11,791 nt of DNA from Acidobacteriota bacterium (GCA_021810175.1 JAJZJJ010000036.1:1-11791); one strand, 5' to 3'; positions 1 to 7,792 are shown, numbered from the stretch's first letter. Numbers and translations: made by a program. The notes: generated by a model not told the origin, from the letters alone.

Positions 1-1332
1 TTCTTCGACGTCGTCTTCTTCAATCATGAAGCTCATGTTGATTTCAGATGCACCCTGGGAAATCATGCGCAGGTTGACGTGCCTGACTGCGGAGAAGACG
101 CGGCCGGCGATGCCGTTGTGTCCGCGGATGTCTTCGCCGACGAGGCAGACGAGAGCCTTTTTGCCTTCGTACTTGACGTCGGCGATCTGGCTGAGATCGG
201 CGGCGATTTCAGGAAGGCGCTCGTTGGAGTCGACGGTGAGCGAGACGCTGACCTCTGAGGTAGAGACCATGTCGACGGCGCACTTGTGCTTGTCGAAGAT
301 TTCAAAGACGGCCTTGAGGTAGCCGTGGGACATGAGCATGCGTCCGGCGACGACGTCGATGATGGTGAGCCGTTTTTTAACGGCGATGGACTTGAAGGGG
401 CTGCGGCAGTGGGGCGCGACGGCGGTGATGCGGGTGCCTTCGTTTGCGGGATTGTGCGAATTGAGCACCAGCACAGGTATGTTCTTTTTGACGGCGGGAA
501 GAATGGTGGCCGGATGCAGGACTTTTGCGCCGAAGTAGGCGAGTTCGGCGGCTTCTTCAAAGCTGATGGACTTGACGCGGAGGGCGTCGGGGCAGACGCG
601 GGGATCCGCGGTCATAATGCCGTTGACGTCGGTCCAGATTTCGATGGCGTCAGCCTCCAGGCCGCCGCCGACGAGTGCCGCGGTGAAGTCAGAACCGCCG
701 CGGCCGAGCGTGGTGGTTGCGCCTTGCAGCGTGGAGCCGATGAAGCCGCCCATGACGCAGACCTTGGCTTGCCGGGCTAGCGGGAGGACGTGCTCGTGGA
801 GGCGCTGTTCGATGTGCTCGTCCTGCGGGATGGCGCGGCCGTACTGGGCGTCTGTGACGATACACTGGCGGGCATCGATGTGGGCTGCGTCCAGTCCGCG
901 ATCGGCGAAGGCGGCCGTGACGATGCGGCTGGAGATGCGCTCGCCGTAGGAGACGACCATGTCACTGATGCGGGGCGTGAGCTCTCCGACAGCGGCGAGG
1001 CCGCGGAGGATTTCGTCGAGAGCGACGAATTCAGCGTCGATGGCGTGATGGATTTGGGAGGATGCCGGGGATGAAGTGACCAGTCGGCCCGCGGTTTCGA
1101 GGTGCCGGTTGCGGAGCCGGCCGGTAATGGCGAGGGCTCCGTTGCGGTCGCCGCGCCCGGCCGCGGCAGCGGCGGCGAGGAGCTGGTCCGTCACCCTGGC
1201 CATGGCGCTGACGACGACGATGGGCTGAAGGCCGCGCTCGACGCGTCCGCGGACGATGGATGCGGTGCGGTCGATGGCGACGTCATCCTGGACGGAGGTG
1301 CCGCCGAATTTCATGACGACAAGGGGCTTCAT
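1..1332 (-). CDS. lysC: Aspartate kinase, C-terminal end cut by the window edge
   Basis: Aspartokinase phosphorylates aspartate with ATP to give 4-aspartyl phosphate, the first and usually feedback-controlled step towards lysine, threonine, methionine and diaminopimelate. The frame is open for 444 codons from an ATG at 1332 to the left edge. The N-terminal kinase signature KFGGTS lies at residues 8-13, an S-Y-G-E motif at 128-131 and a TDVNG...TADPR segment from residue 234, all typical of the amino-acid-kinase fold. From about residue 320 onward the sequence reads as two ACT regulatory domains, and the last visible residues are acidic. Bacterial monofunctional LysC is about 450-470 residues, so only a short tail is missing. 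The start ATG overlaps the asd stop (ATGA) and has no Shine-Dalgarno of its own, which suggests translational coupling. Which end product inhibits the enzyme cannot be read from the sequence. Confidence 0.96.
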   Translation of the reverse strand, partial: MKPLVVMKFGGTSVQDDVAIDRTASIVRGRVERGLQPIVVVSAMARVTDQLLAAAAAAGRGDRNGALAITGRLRNRHLETAGRLVTSSPASSQIHHAIDAEFVALDEILRGLAAVGELTPRISDMVVSYGERISSRIVTAAFADRGLDAAHIDARQCIVTDAQYGRAIPQDEHIEQRLHEHVLPLARQAKVCVMGGFIGSTLQGATTTLGRGGSDFTAALVGGGLEADAIEIWTDVNGIMTADPRVCPDALRVKSISFEEAAELAYFGAKVLHPATILPAVKKNIPVLVLNSHNPANEGTRITAVAPHCRSPFKSIAVKKRLTIIDVVAGRMLMSHGYLKAVFEIFDKHKCAVDMVSTSEVSVSLTVDSNERLPEIAADLSQIADVKYEGKKALVCLVGEDIRGHNGIAGRVFSAVRHVNLRMISQGASEINMSFMIEEDDVEE

Positions 1333-2393
1333 GCCGGGACCGCCGAGGGCGCGAGTTTACCGATGGAAACGAGCAGCTCTGCGTTGAGCAGGGCCGCACC
1401 GGCGGCGCCACGAATGGTGTTGTGGGAGAGGACAGTGAACTTCCAGTCGAGCAGGGAGCAGGGGCGCAGGCGGCCGACGCTGGCAGCCATACCGCCACCG
1501 CGCATGCGATCGAGGCGAGGCTGGGGACGGTCTTCGGCGTCGAGGAATTCGACGGGCTGGGCGGGAGCGGTGGGGAGATCCTTGCCGGCGAGAGGGGTGA
1601 ACTGAGCCCATGCGGCGAGGATTTCTTCGCGGGAGGCTTTGCGGCGGAGCTTGATGCTGACGCTTTCCGTGTGGCCGTCTTCGACTGGGACGCGGTTGCA
1701 GTGCGCGGCGATGCGGGCGTCGAGAGGCTGGACGAGATTGCCCTGGAGGCTGCCGAGCAGGCGGAGGGTTTCCTCCTGGAGCTTTTCCTCCTCGTTTTTG
1801 ATGAAGGGGACGACGTTGCCGAGGATGTCCATGGAAGGCACGCCTGGGTAGCCCGCGCCGCTGATGGCCTGCATGGTGCTGACGAAGACGCTTTCGATGC
1901 CGAAGCGTTCCTGGAGCGGCTTGAGGGCGAGGACGAGCCCAATGGCCGAGCAATTGGGATTGGTGACGATATAGCCGCCGGAGTTTTTACGCCACTGCTG
2001 GTGCTCGAGGATGGCGAGGTGGTCGGCGTTGACCTCGGGGATGACGAGGGGCACGTCAGCCTGCATGCGGAAGGCGCTGGAGTTGGAGATGACGGCGCAT
2101 CCGGCCTGAGCAAAACGGGGCTCCAGCTCGCGGGCGATGTCAGAATCGAGCGCGGCGAAGATGATTTGGGGCGCGCCTTCGGGCTGGGCGGGTGAGATTT
2201 CCATTTCGGCGATGTGGGCCGGGATGGGGGTGTCGAGCTTCCAGCGGACAGCTTCGCCATAGCGTTTTCCGCTGGAGCGGTCGCTGGCCGCGAGCCACGT
2301 GACCTCGAACCACGGGTGGTGTTCGAGGAGCTGAATGAAGCGCTGGCCGACCATACCGGTCGCGCCGAGGATGCCGATTTTCTGCCGAGTCAA
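1329..2393 (-). CDS. asd: Aspartate-semialdehyde dehydrogenase
   Basis: The enzyme reduces aspartyl phosphate to aspartate semialdehyde with NADPH, the step after LysC. The N-terminal Rossmann glycine motif is GATGMVGQ (about residues 10-17). The catalytic cysteine sits in NPNCSAIGL (C148 from the start chosen here), and a conserved histidine lies in EDGHTE (H241). The GVPSMDILGNVVPFIKNEE stretch and the length of about 354 residues fit the archaeal/fungal-like ASADH branch rather than the E. coli type. No ATG is available. I chose the TTG at 2393 because it directly precedes the conserved TRQKIGILGATG start and has GAGG 12 bases upstream. A TTG at 2417 would add eight residues and is not excluded. 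The stop overlaps the lysC start by four bases, so the two consecutive pathway enzymes are cotranscribed and probably translationally coupled. Confidence 0.95.
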   Translation of the reverse strand: MTRQKIGILGATGMVGQRFIQLLEHHPWFEVTWLAASDRSSGKRYGEAVRWKLDTPIPAHIAEMEISPAQPEGAPQIIFAALDSDIARELEPRFAQAGCAVISNSSAFRMQADVPLVIPEVNADHLAILEHQQWRKNSGGYIVTNPNCSAIGLVLALKPLQERFGIESVFVSTMQAISGAGYPGVPSMDILGNVVPFIKNEEEKLQEETLRLLGSLQGNLVQPLDARIAAHCNRVPVEDGHTESVSIKLRRKASREEILAAWAQFTPLAGKDLPTAPAQPVEFLDAEDRPQPRLDRMRGGGMAASVGRLRPCSLLDWKFTVLSHNTIRGAAGAALLNAELLVSIGKLAPSAVPA

Positions 2394-2417
2394 TGTACTG
2401 AGCCGCCTCAGGAGCAA

Positions 2418-2580
2418 ATTTGATCCAGTCGATGGTCCGGAGCGACGTGGCTGTGCGGAATCGAAAGGATTTTCTGTGTCTCTCTAGTGTAATGGGGGAG
2501 GGCGCAGAAGACGCGGACTTTTCCGCGAACGGGTATTGCGCAGTGGAGAAACCCAGGGCGGTTGCGGCAGCGCTGTTTCG
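2418..2580 (-). promoter_or_regulatory. Spacer upstream of asd, possible weak promoter
   Basis: This 163-base gap separates the lipoprotein stop from asd. On the minus strand a TACACT -10-like hexamer (2491 down to 2486) is present, but no good -35 is found at 16-18 bases. No strong terminator hairpin is visible, so transcription may run through from the upstream genes, with or without an internal start for asd-lysC. Confidence 0.25.
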
Positions 2581-3342
2581 CTATTTGTAGTTGTGGGCTG
2601 GTGATGCGGTTGAGGAGAAGTTGAAATTCACGTGGGCGACTGCGTTGGGCTGGACCGTGACGGGCTGAGTTTGCACAGGATAGCCGGGCTGGATGGCGGA
2701 GAGCGAGTAAGTTCCGGGTGGGAGATTACGCAGGACGAAGCGGCCTTGAGGGCCGGAGACGGTGAAGCAGGGATTGGGGACGACGTTGATGTAGGCGTGC
2801 ATCCATGGATGGCCGGGGGATGTGACGGGAATCATGAGCTCGGATCGCGGGAAGGAGCGCACGTCGCCGGGCGATTGAGGCCTGAGGGAGAGATCCAGAG
2901 AGGGATTGGCGGGGATTCGCGGTGTGATGCGGAGATGAGCCGGGAACGGGTCGCTGTTGGTGAAATCGATGGGCTGGCCGGGCATGACGCCGAGGAGTTG
3001 GGGGTGGAAGCGGCAGTTGAGCTGGGTAAGGACGGCCTGTTCGTGCGGAGCGGGGAAGGTGCGGCCAGAGAGTCCGCTGGATATCCAGAGAAAAACGGGC
3101 GGCAGAGTGCGGGGAAGCATGTGGTCTTCCAGCTGATATTGTCTGCGATGAGCGAGTCTGGCGCAGGCGGGGGACAGTGCGGCGTTGATGGCCGCGGGCC
3201 CGGGTACGGGGCCAGTGAAGGAAATGACGCCCTGAATGGCGCCAGTGGGCTGCGGGGCAACATGAGGCGCAGCGCCTTTGCATCCTGCCGCGAAGGGCAG
3301 GATGCAGGCCAGCGCGAGTGCTGCAGTGCGGCTGAACCTCAC
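2581..3342 (-). CDS. Lipoprotein with degenerate cupredoxin-like region and carboxypeptidase-regulatory-like domain
   Basis: This is a 253-residue exported protein of unknown function. A short hydrophobic signal ends in a lipobox F-A-A-G-C (C21), so it should be lipid-anchored in the envelope. The middle part (CRFHPQLLGVMPGQ, then NSDP...AHLRI, then GHPWMHAYI at about 110-185) resembles the cupredoxin-like region of the methylamine-utilisation/carboxypeptidase-regulatory family. The end (about 192-240; GRFVLRNLPPGTYSL) is a beta-sandwich regulatory-like module. Relatives, as I recall them, carry a cysteine in CDVHPWM. Here the aligned residue is S175, while H178 and M181 remain, so copper binding is doubtful. 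The start is GTG at 3342 with AAGG nine bases upstream, 17 bases after the isocitrate dehydrogenase stop, which suggests one operon. A direct link to TCA or amino-acid metabolism is not evident. Confidence 0.8.
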   Translation of the reverse strand: MRFSRTAALALACILPFAAGCKGAAPHVAPQPTGAIQGVISFTGPVPGPAAINAALSPACARLAHRRQYQLEDHMLPRTLPPVFLWISSGLSGRTFPAPHEQAVLTQLNCRFHPQLLGVMPGQPIDFTNSDPFPAHLRITPRIPANPSLDLSLRPQSPGDVRSFPRSELMIPVTSPGHPWMHAYINVVPNPCFTVSGPQGRFVLRNLPPGTYSLSAIQPGYPVQTQPVTVQPNAVAHVNFNFSSTASPAHNYK

Positions 3343-3359
3343 GGCTGACTGCCTTGCTG

Positions 3360-4385
3360 TCAGGCTGGAACCGTTTCGAGGGCTGCGATGACGGCATCGG
3401 CAAAGGCGCTGGTGCCGGAGTTGCCGCCGACGTCGCGGGTGAGGGTGGTTTTTTCGGCGTAGACCTTTTCGAGCGCGGCCTGTACGCGGTCGGCTGCTTC
3501 GTCTTCATCGAGGTGGCGGAGCATGAGGATGGCGGACTGCAGCAGGGCGGTAGGATTGGCGAGGTCCTTGCCTGCGATGTCCGGGGCGGAGCCGTGGACA
3601 GCCTCAAAGATGGCGGCGTTTTCGCCAAGGTTGGCGCCAGGGACGAGTCCGAGGCCACCGACAAAGGCGGCGCAGAGATCGCTGACGATGTCGCCATAGA
3701 GGTTTTCCAGCAGCAGCATGTCGTACTGATAGGGGTTGGTGACGAGCTGCATGCAGGTGTTGTCGACGATGTGCTCGGCGTACGCGACCTCAGGGTATTC
3801 TTCGGCGATCTTGCGGGTGCAGCGGAGGATGAGGCCGTCGGTCATCTTCATGATGTTGGCCTTGTGGATGCAGTGGATCTTTTTGCGGCCGTGTTTGCGA
3901 GCGAAGTCGAAGGCGAAACGGGCAATGCGGGTGGAGCCTTTTTCGGTGACGACTTTGAGCGCGGTGGCGACGCCGGGAACAATTTCCTGTTCGAGGCCGA
4001 CGTAGAGGCCCTCAGTGTTTTCACGGATGATGACGAGGTCGACGCCGGGGTAGTTGGTCTTGATGCCGGGCAGGTTCCGCACAGGGCGGAAATTGGCATA
4101 GAGCTCGAACTTTTTGCGCAAGGTGACGTTGATGGAGGAGAATCCGCCGCCGACGGGGGTGGTGACGGGGCCCTTGAGCGCGACGCGGGTGCGTTCGATG
4201 GAGTCGTAGAGGTCGGCGGGGATGTAGGTCTTGAATTTTTCGAAGGCCTCGGCGCCGGCGGCGTAGCGTTCCCACTCGAATTTGACACCGGTGGCTTTGA
4301 GAATACGGGCCACCGCTTCTGTGACTTCCGGGCCGATGCCGTCGCCCGGGATGAGGGTTACTGTGTGCGTTTTCTTTTCAGTCAT
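3360..4385 (-). CDS. NAD-type isocitrate dehydrogenase (isocitrate/isopropylmalate dehydrogenase family)
   Basis: The protein is predicted to oxidise isocitrate to 2-oxoglutarate and CO2 with NAD in the TCA cycle. It has 341 residues, the short bacterial/mitochondrial IDH3-like size. Expected substrate residues are present: S84 and N86 in SSINVTLRK, then R90, R100, R121, Y128, K175, and the metal-binding D208, D232 and D236. The SINVTLRK and [12 protein letters not shown] segments favour isocitrate over isopropylmalate. The cofactor loop reads [15 protein letters not shown], with D269-I270 where NADP enzymes such as E. coli Icd have Lys-Tyr, so NAD is the likely cofactor. The ATG at 4385 lies 11 bases after the nrdR stop, and the downstream lipoprotein begins 17 bases after this stop, so the three genes probably share a transcript. 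Homoisocitrate or isopropylmalate dehydrogenase activity is a less likely alternative; leuB-type neighbours are absent here. Confidence 0.92.
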   Translation of the reverse strand: MTEKKTHTVTLIPGDGIGPEVTEAVARILKATGVKFEWERYAAGAEAFEKFKTYIPADLYDSIERTRVALKGPVTTPVGGGFSSINVTLRKKFELYANFRPVRNLPGIKTNYPGVDLVIIRENTEGLYVGLEQEIVPGVATALKVVTEKGSTRIARFAFDFARKHGRKKIHCIHKANIMKMTDGLILRCTRKIAEEYPEVAYAEHIVDNTCMQLVTNPYQYDMLLLENLYGDIVSDLCAAFVGGLGLVPGANLGENAAIFEAVHGSAPDIAGKDLANPTALLQSAILMLRHLDEDEAADRVQAALEKVYAEKTTLTRDVGGNSGTSAFADAVIAALETVPA

Positions 4386-4396
4386 CCTGTATTTGC

Positions 4397-4882
4397 CTAG
4401 TGGGAAGATTTCTTCCGGTTGCCCGGGTCTTTGCCGGTGAGGAGTTGTTCAAGTTCCGCTTTGAATTCGTTCACGTCTTTGAAGTCGCGGTAGACGCTGG
4501 CAAAGCGGATGTAGGAAACGGTGTCGAGCTCTTTGAGTTTTTCCATGAGGAGCTGGCCGATTTCGGTGGTGGTGCGCTCGCGTTCAGGCGAGTCCATGAG
4601 GAAGGATTCTGTCTGGTCGACGAGGTCTTCGAGTTTTCCGGCGGAGATGGGGCGTTTTTCGCAGGCGCGCAGGAGGCCGTTAAGAACCTTGCTGCGCTCG
4701 AATTTCTCGCGGCGGCCATCTTTTTTAACGACCATGTAGGGGATTTCGTCGATGCGTTCATAGGTAGTGAAGCGCTTGTTGCAGCGCTCGCATTCGCGGC
4801 GTCTGCGGATGGAGTCAGCTTCTTTGCTTTCGCGTGAGTCAACGACGCGGTCCTGGGCGAACCCGCAATAAGGGCACTTCAT
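4397..4882 (-). CDS. nrdR: Transcriptional repressor NrdR
   Basis: NrdR represses ribonucleotide reductase operons by binding NrdR boxes when its ATP-cone senses (d)ATP. The 161-residue protein starts MKCPYCG and has the full zinc ribbon (C3, C6, C31, C34, with RRRRECERCNKRFTTYER around the second pair). An ATP-cone domain follows from about residue 49 (VVKKDGRREKF...). SYIRFASVYRDF near residues 130-140 is the hallmark end of the family. The ATG at 4882 is chosen because the family always begins at the zinc ribbon; the frame stays open upstream, but that extension has no family similarity. No Shine-Dalgarno precedes the ATG. A TAAAAT hexamer lies only 13 bases upstream, so the mRNA may be leaderless or nearly so. 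No ribonucleotide reductase gene or clear NrdR box lies in the window. Confidence 0.97.
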   Translation of the reverse strand: MKCPYCGFAQDRVVDSRESKEADSIRRRRECERCNKRFTTYERIDEIPYMVVKKDGRREKFERSKVLNGLLRACEKRPISAGKLEDLVDQTESFLMDSPERERTTTEIGQLLMEKLKELDTVSYIRFASVYRDFKDVNEFKAELEQLLTGKDPGNRKKSSH

Positions 4883-5335
4883 GTCGATATGGATGATTTT
4901 AGAGCATTTCGCGTGCTTTCCACATATTTGGCGGGAGCGGGCGAGGTGGTTCCGTTTTGAAACCGGAGTTGACTGAGAGGGTGCGCTTGCCATGAAGTTT
5001 CGCGGCGGGTCACCGATAGGGGAGCCAGAGGGACGTATGCACCAATTTCTATTTTTCATTGGATTTACGGGGATACTGATGACGCCGGTGACGGCCGCAA
5101 CGCTGGCGGGAGGGAAGCCATCGTCTGGAAAGGCGAGGTCTGCGGGTCGCGGAAATGCAGCTCGCGAGGACGAGGGCAGAACGTGGATGCAGGAGGTGAG
5201 GCTGCGTCCTTACACGAAGGCGGTGGCACCAGGCTCATCGTTTGACGGGGCGAGTGAGGTGCCGGGATTTCGGGGGACGCTGAAGGCGGGCACGGGAGAG
5301 AGCTGAGTTCTAGCAAAGGCGCGCGGTGAAAAGCC
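4883..5335. other. Intergenic spacer without a supported gene
   Basis: This stretch of about 450 bases lies between the nrdR start and the terminator of the large lipoprotein gene. The open frames here have proline/serine-rich or glycine/arginine-rich translations and resemble no family I know. The best candidate is a plus-strand ORF at 5037-5306 (89 codons) with GAGGG just before its ATG and a hydrophobic N-terminus. I treat it as a hypothesis under findings. No RNA gene or mobile-element remnant is recognisable. Confidence 0.5.
4896..4901 (-). promoter_or_regulatory. Candidate -10 element for nrdR
   Basis: On the minus strand TAAAAT lies 13 bases before the nrdR ATG. It differs from the sigma70 -10 consensus at one base. 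The -35 region at 16-18 bases is poor. If used, transcription would begin about six bases before the ATG, which fits the missing ribosome-binding site. This is a weak call. Confidence 0.3.
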
Positions 5336-5362
5336 AAAGCCCGTCCTGCGCGGACGGGCTTT
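5336..5362 (-). terminator. Hairpin terminator for the large lipoprotein gene
   Basis: A perfect 11-bp inverted repeat, AAAGCCCGTCC / GGACGGGCTTT, encloses a 5-base loop. It lies 26 bases past the stop of the minus-strand gene at 5389, and the minus strand continues with GGCTTTTCACC, a short T-rich run. The stem itself ends in A/T pairs on both sides, so it may also stop plus-strand transcripts. Confidence 0.85.
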
Positions 5363-5388
5363 GGGGGATGTGAGGGCGGGGTTTCGCT

Positions 5389-7788
5389 CTAGGTGGTGGA
5401 GCGGGACTTGACCGCGATGAATTGGGCCGGTACGGGTTGCTGGTTGGCATTGACGAGGCCGGGGGCAAGGGTGGTGCTGCCAAGAACCGAGACCGGTTTG
5501 CCTGTCGAGGGATCGATCATGTGGATGAGATCGTCACCGCTGGTGCTCGCGAAGAAGATGCTGCCGTCGGGGCTGAAGGCACCGACGATGGGGGCGCCGG
5601 CGCTGCTGCCGAGTTGAATGTTAGTCAACGTACCGGGTTGATTGGCAACGGTGTTAGGGGTGTACTCCGGCAGGACGCCGTTCGGTGTATTGGATTGATA
5701 GGTGATGAACGACTCGAGGGAGTTGGGAGAAGTGAGGACCTGATCAATCTGATTCGGGGTGATGCCGGTGAGCGGCGTTGAGATCGTGTAGGGGTAAAGC
5801 TTGATGGGCCCGGAGGTGGTTGGCGAAGGCTGCGGGCAGCCGCCGGTGGGCATGCCGAGCTGGGTCTGGCCGGAGTTCGCGTAGAGCCACATGTCGACCA
5901 GCGAGGTGGTTGTTGCGCCGATGATGTGATCGCCATTGGCGGTGGCGGCGAGATGGTCGGTCTCTGCAGAGACGCTGGCGGCCTGCGGATAGTAGATGGC
6001 CGGCGTGACGGTGGTATCCGGGCAGAAGCCGTAGGCGTTGGTGGTGCTGCCGGAGACGAAGGGTCCGATCTGCGGGATGGTGATGGCGAGATCGCGGCCG
6101 CAGTAGGGATTGTTGAGGGGGTCGTTGGGGGCAGAGCCTAACGGTTCGTTATTGTCGTCCGACGGCGTGCAAGCGGTGCTCTGGGTGCTGTTGATGGGGT
6201 AAGTGCTCCAGCCGGTGTTGTTGTTGTGCACGTAGAGGGTGTCTGCGCCGGTGATGTAGACGGTCTTGCTGTCGGGCGAGAACTGGGCGTGGGTGGCGAC
6301 ACCACCGATGCTGGTGTTAGTGCCGGTGGAGAGCGAGTAGAGATAGATGACCTTGCGGAGCTGGTCGTTGATGACCAGCTGAGAGTCATCCGGGGAGACG
6401 GCGAGCACGACACCGGGGACGCTGGTGTCTTCTTTGCTGATGTTGTTGGTGAGGGTGTTGTAGATCATCAGCTCGCGGTAGCTGCCGAAGTAGAGTTCGC
6501 TGACGCTCTGGTCGGCGATCATGGAGTTGGGGATGAAGGGCAGGCGGACCGTGGTGCCCTTTGTGCCCTGCGTCAGGTCGATGCTGCTGAAGTACTGCGA
6601 CTGTGTGGAGGCAAACCAGACCTGGTCGCTGTCTCGGCCGGGGGCATTGATGGTTACGGTATTGGAGACGACGGGAACGCCGGTGCCATAGAAGCCGATC
6701 TGGTTGATCGGCGCGGGGTTACACGTACCCGGCTGACAGATGGCGGAGATGCTGGCGGAGCTGGGGAAGTTCACGTCGATGGCGCCTGTCGAGCTGACGC
6801 TGAGATTCTGGGGCTGGGTGGAGGAGAAGTCGAGAGAAACGCCGGTGAGCGTGGTGCCGTTCTTGTCCTTGATGGTGGAGCTGACGGTGGGTGTCGAGCT
6901 GGGAGTGACGGTCACGTTGGTCTGGCCGTTAATGCTGAGCGCGATGGAGGCTGGCGGGCAGGTGTAGAAATATCCCGCGGCGGAGCTGGAGCTGGCCACG
7001 TTCGCGGTGATGAGGGTCGCTCCAGGCAGCACGGCAGTCATTGTGCCGTTGGGGTTGGTGTTGGTGCCGTTATTGGTGGTGTTGTTGATTTTGACGATGC
7101 TGGGGTCGCTGGCGGTGTAGGTGATGGTGCCGATGTCATTGAGCGGAATGGGCGTGCCATCGGGGCCAAGAACCTGCGTTTCGCCTCGGAGCGTGACAGG
7201 GTTGCCGTTTTGACTGACAGTGACCCCCTGGGAGAAGCATCCTGTTTGCGTGACCGCAGTTGGATTGATGGATATCGATGTTATGGGTGGATGGATGTAG
7301 ACATTGACCGGATTACTCGTGACGGAGCCGCCGGTGGCTGTGACCTGGGCGACGCCGCAGGCGCTATTTGGAACCGTGGCAGTGCCGCAATTCCCGAGGT
7401 ACGCGCCGGTAGGCGGAGTGCAGACCGTATAGGGCGGCACGAGGCCCTGGCTGTAGCGGTTCCAGGTGCCGGCACAAAGGATGCCGGACGGGGAAACGTC
7501 AGCGATGGTGTGGCTGGTGGTGCCGTAGATGAAGTTCGCCACCGTCTGGGTCTGGTTGACGCAGTTGTACGCGGTAGGCTGATCGAGCGACTCGGTCTGG
7601 CCCCAGGCCAGGGAGATCCCTGTCGTCTGCGGCTGCAGGACGACATAAGCCACCTGATTGATCGTTGGACCGTAGGCGTGCCCGTTCTTGAGGCAGTAGT
7701 TGTTCTGGTTGTGACCACAACCTGCGATGGAGAGCCCAACTGGTAGCGAAAAGCTCAGGAGAACGATCAGGACAAAAAACCGCTGCAT
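5389..7788 (-). CDS. Large lipoprotein with Ig-like repeats and a C-terminal beta-propeller
   Basis: This 799-residue exported protein has no function I can assign. The N-terminal signal MQRFFVLIVLLSF...GLSIAGC ends in a lipobox with C24, so it is likely anchored in the outer envelope. Residues of about 40-380 are rich in Asn, Thr, Ser and Gly and read as bacterial Ig-like beta-sandwiches (for example ITSISINPTAVTQTG and ITYTASDPSIVKI). They carry many cysteines that could form disulfides. From about 385 (GRDSDQVWFAS) to the end there are repeated SPD-containing blades (LAVSPDDSQLVIN, AQFSPDSKTVYIT, GAFSPDGSIFFAS), a YncE/lactonase-like propeller. The start at 7788 is set by a strong GGGGAGG four bases upstream and by the signal peptide; an in-frame start at 7836 would only add a charged leader. 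A surface binding or adhesion role is an inference. Enzymatic residues are not obvious. Confidence 0.85.
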   Translation of the reverse strand: MQRFFVLIVLLSFSLPVGLSIAGCGHNQNNYCLKNGHAYGPTINQVAYVVLQPQTTGISLAWGQTESLDQPTAYNCVNQTQTVANFIYGTTSHTIADVSPSGILCAGTWNRYSQGLVPPYTVCTPPTGAYLGNCGTATVPNSACGVAQVTATGGSVTSNPVNVYIHPPITSISINPTAVTQTGCFSQGVTVSQNGNPVTLRGETQVLGPDGTPIPLNDIGTITYTASDPSIVKINNTTNNGTNTNPNGTMTAVLPGATLITANVASSSSAAGYFYTCPPASIALSINGQTNVTVTPSSTPTVSSTIKDKNGTTLTGVSLDFSSTQPQNLSVSSTGAIDVNFPSSASISAICQPGTCNPAPINQIGFYGTGVPVVSNTVTINAPGRDSDQVWFASTQSQYFSSIDLTQGTKGTTVRLPFIPNSMIADQSVSELYFGSYRELMIYNTLTNNISKEDTSVPGVVLAVSPDDSQLVINDQLRKVIYLYSLSTGTNTSIGGVATHAQFSPDSKTVYITGADTLYVHNNNTGWSTYPINSTQSTACTPSDDNNEPLGSAPNDPLNNPYCGRDLAITIPQIGPFVSGSTTNAYGFCPDTTVTPAIYYPQAASVSAETDHLAATANGDHIIGATTTSLVDMWLYANSGQTQLGMPTGGCPQPSPTTSGPIKLYPYTISTPLTGITPNQIDQVLTSPNSLESFITYQSNTPNGVLPEYTPNTVANQPGTLTNIQLGSSAGAPIVGAFSPDGSIFFASTSGDDLIHMIDPSTGKPVSVLGSTTLAPGLVNANQQPVPAQFIAVKSRSTT

Positions 7789-7792
7789 GCAA

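Noticed and set aside
1422..2195. Plus-strand open frame of 257 codons inside asd
   Set aside because: Antisense to a conserved enzyme, acidic and low-complexity, with no supporting ribosome-binding site.
2418..2580. Possible lysine riboswitch ahead of asd-lysC
   Set aside because: The gap of 163 bases is shorter than a full lysine riboswitch with its expression platform, and I see no matching multi-helix pattern or terminator.
2726..3697. Minus-strand open frame of 323 codons across the isocitrate dehydrogenase/lipoprotein junction
   Set aside because: It overlaps two better-supported genes in another frame, and its Ser/Pro/Arg-rich translation matches nothing.
3354..4400. Plus-strand open frame of 348 codons covering the whole isocitrate dehydrogenase gene
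   Set aside because: It is antisense to a fully conserved enzyme, has no family signature, and is rich in Gly/Asp/Val/Glu as expected from the complement of C-ending codons.
4915..4925. DnaA-box-like CTTTCCACA upstream of nrdR
   Set aside because: It is a single imperfect match with no cluster, AT-rich region or dnaA/dnaN neighbours.
4883..5059. 59-residue N-terminal extension of NrdR
   Set aside because: NrdR proteins begin at the MKCPYCG zinc ribbon. The extension has no similarity and lies upstream of the likely promoter.
6226..7746. Plus-strand open frame of 506 codons inside the large lipoprotein gene
   Set aside because: It is a mirror of a real GC-rich gene. Its translation is low-complexity Gly/Ala/Asp/Val with no domain, while the minus frame has a signal peptide, lipobox and strong Shine-Dalgarno.
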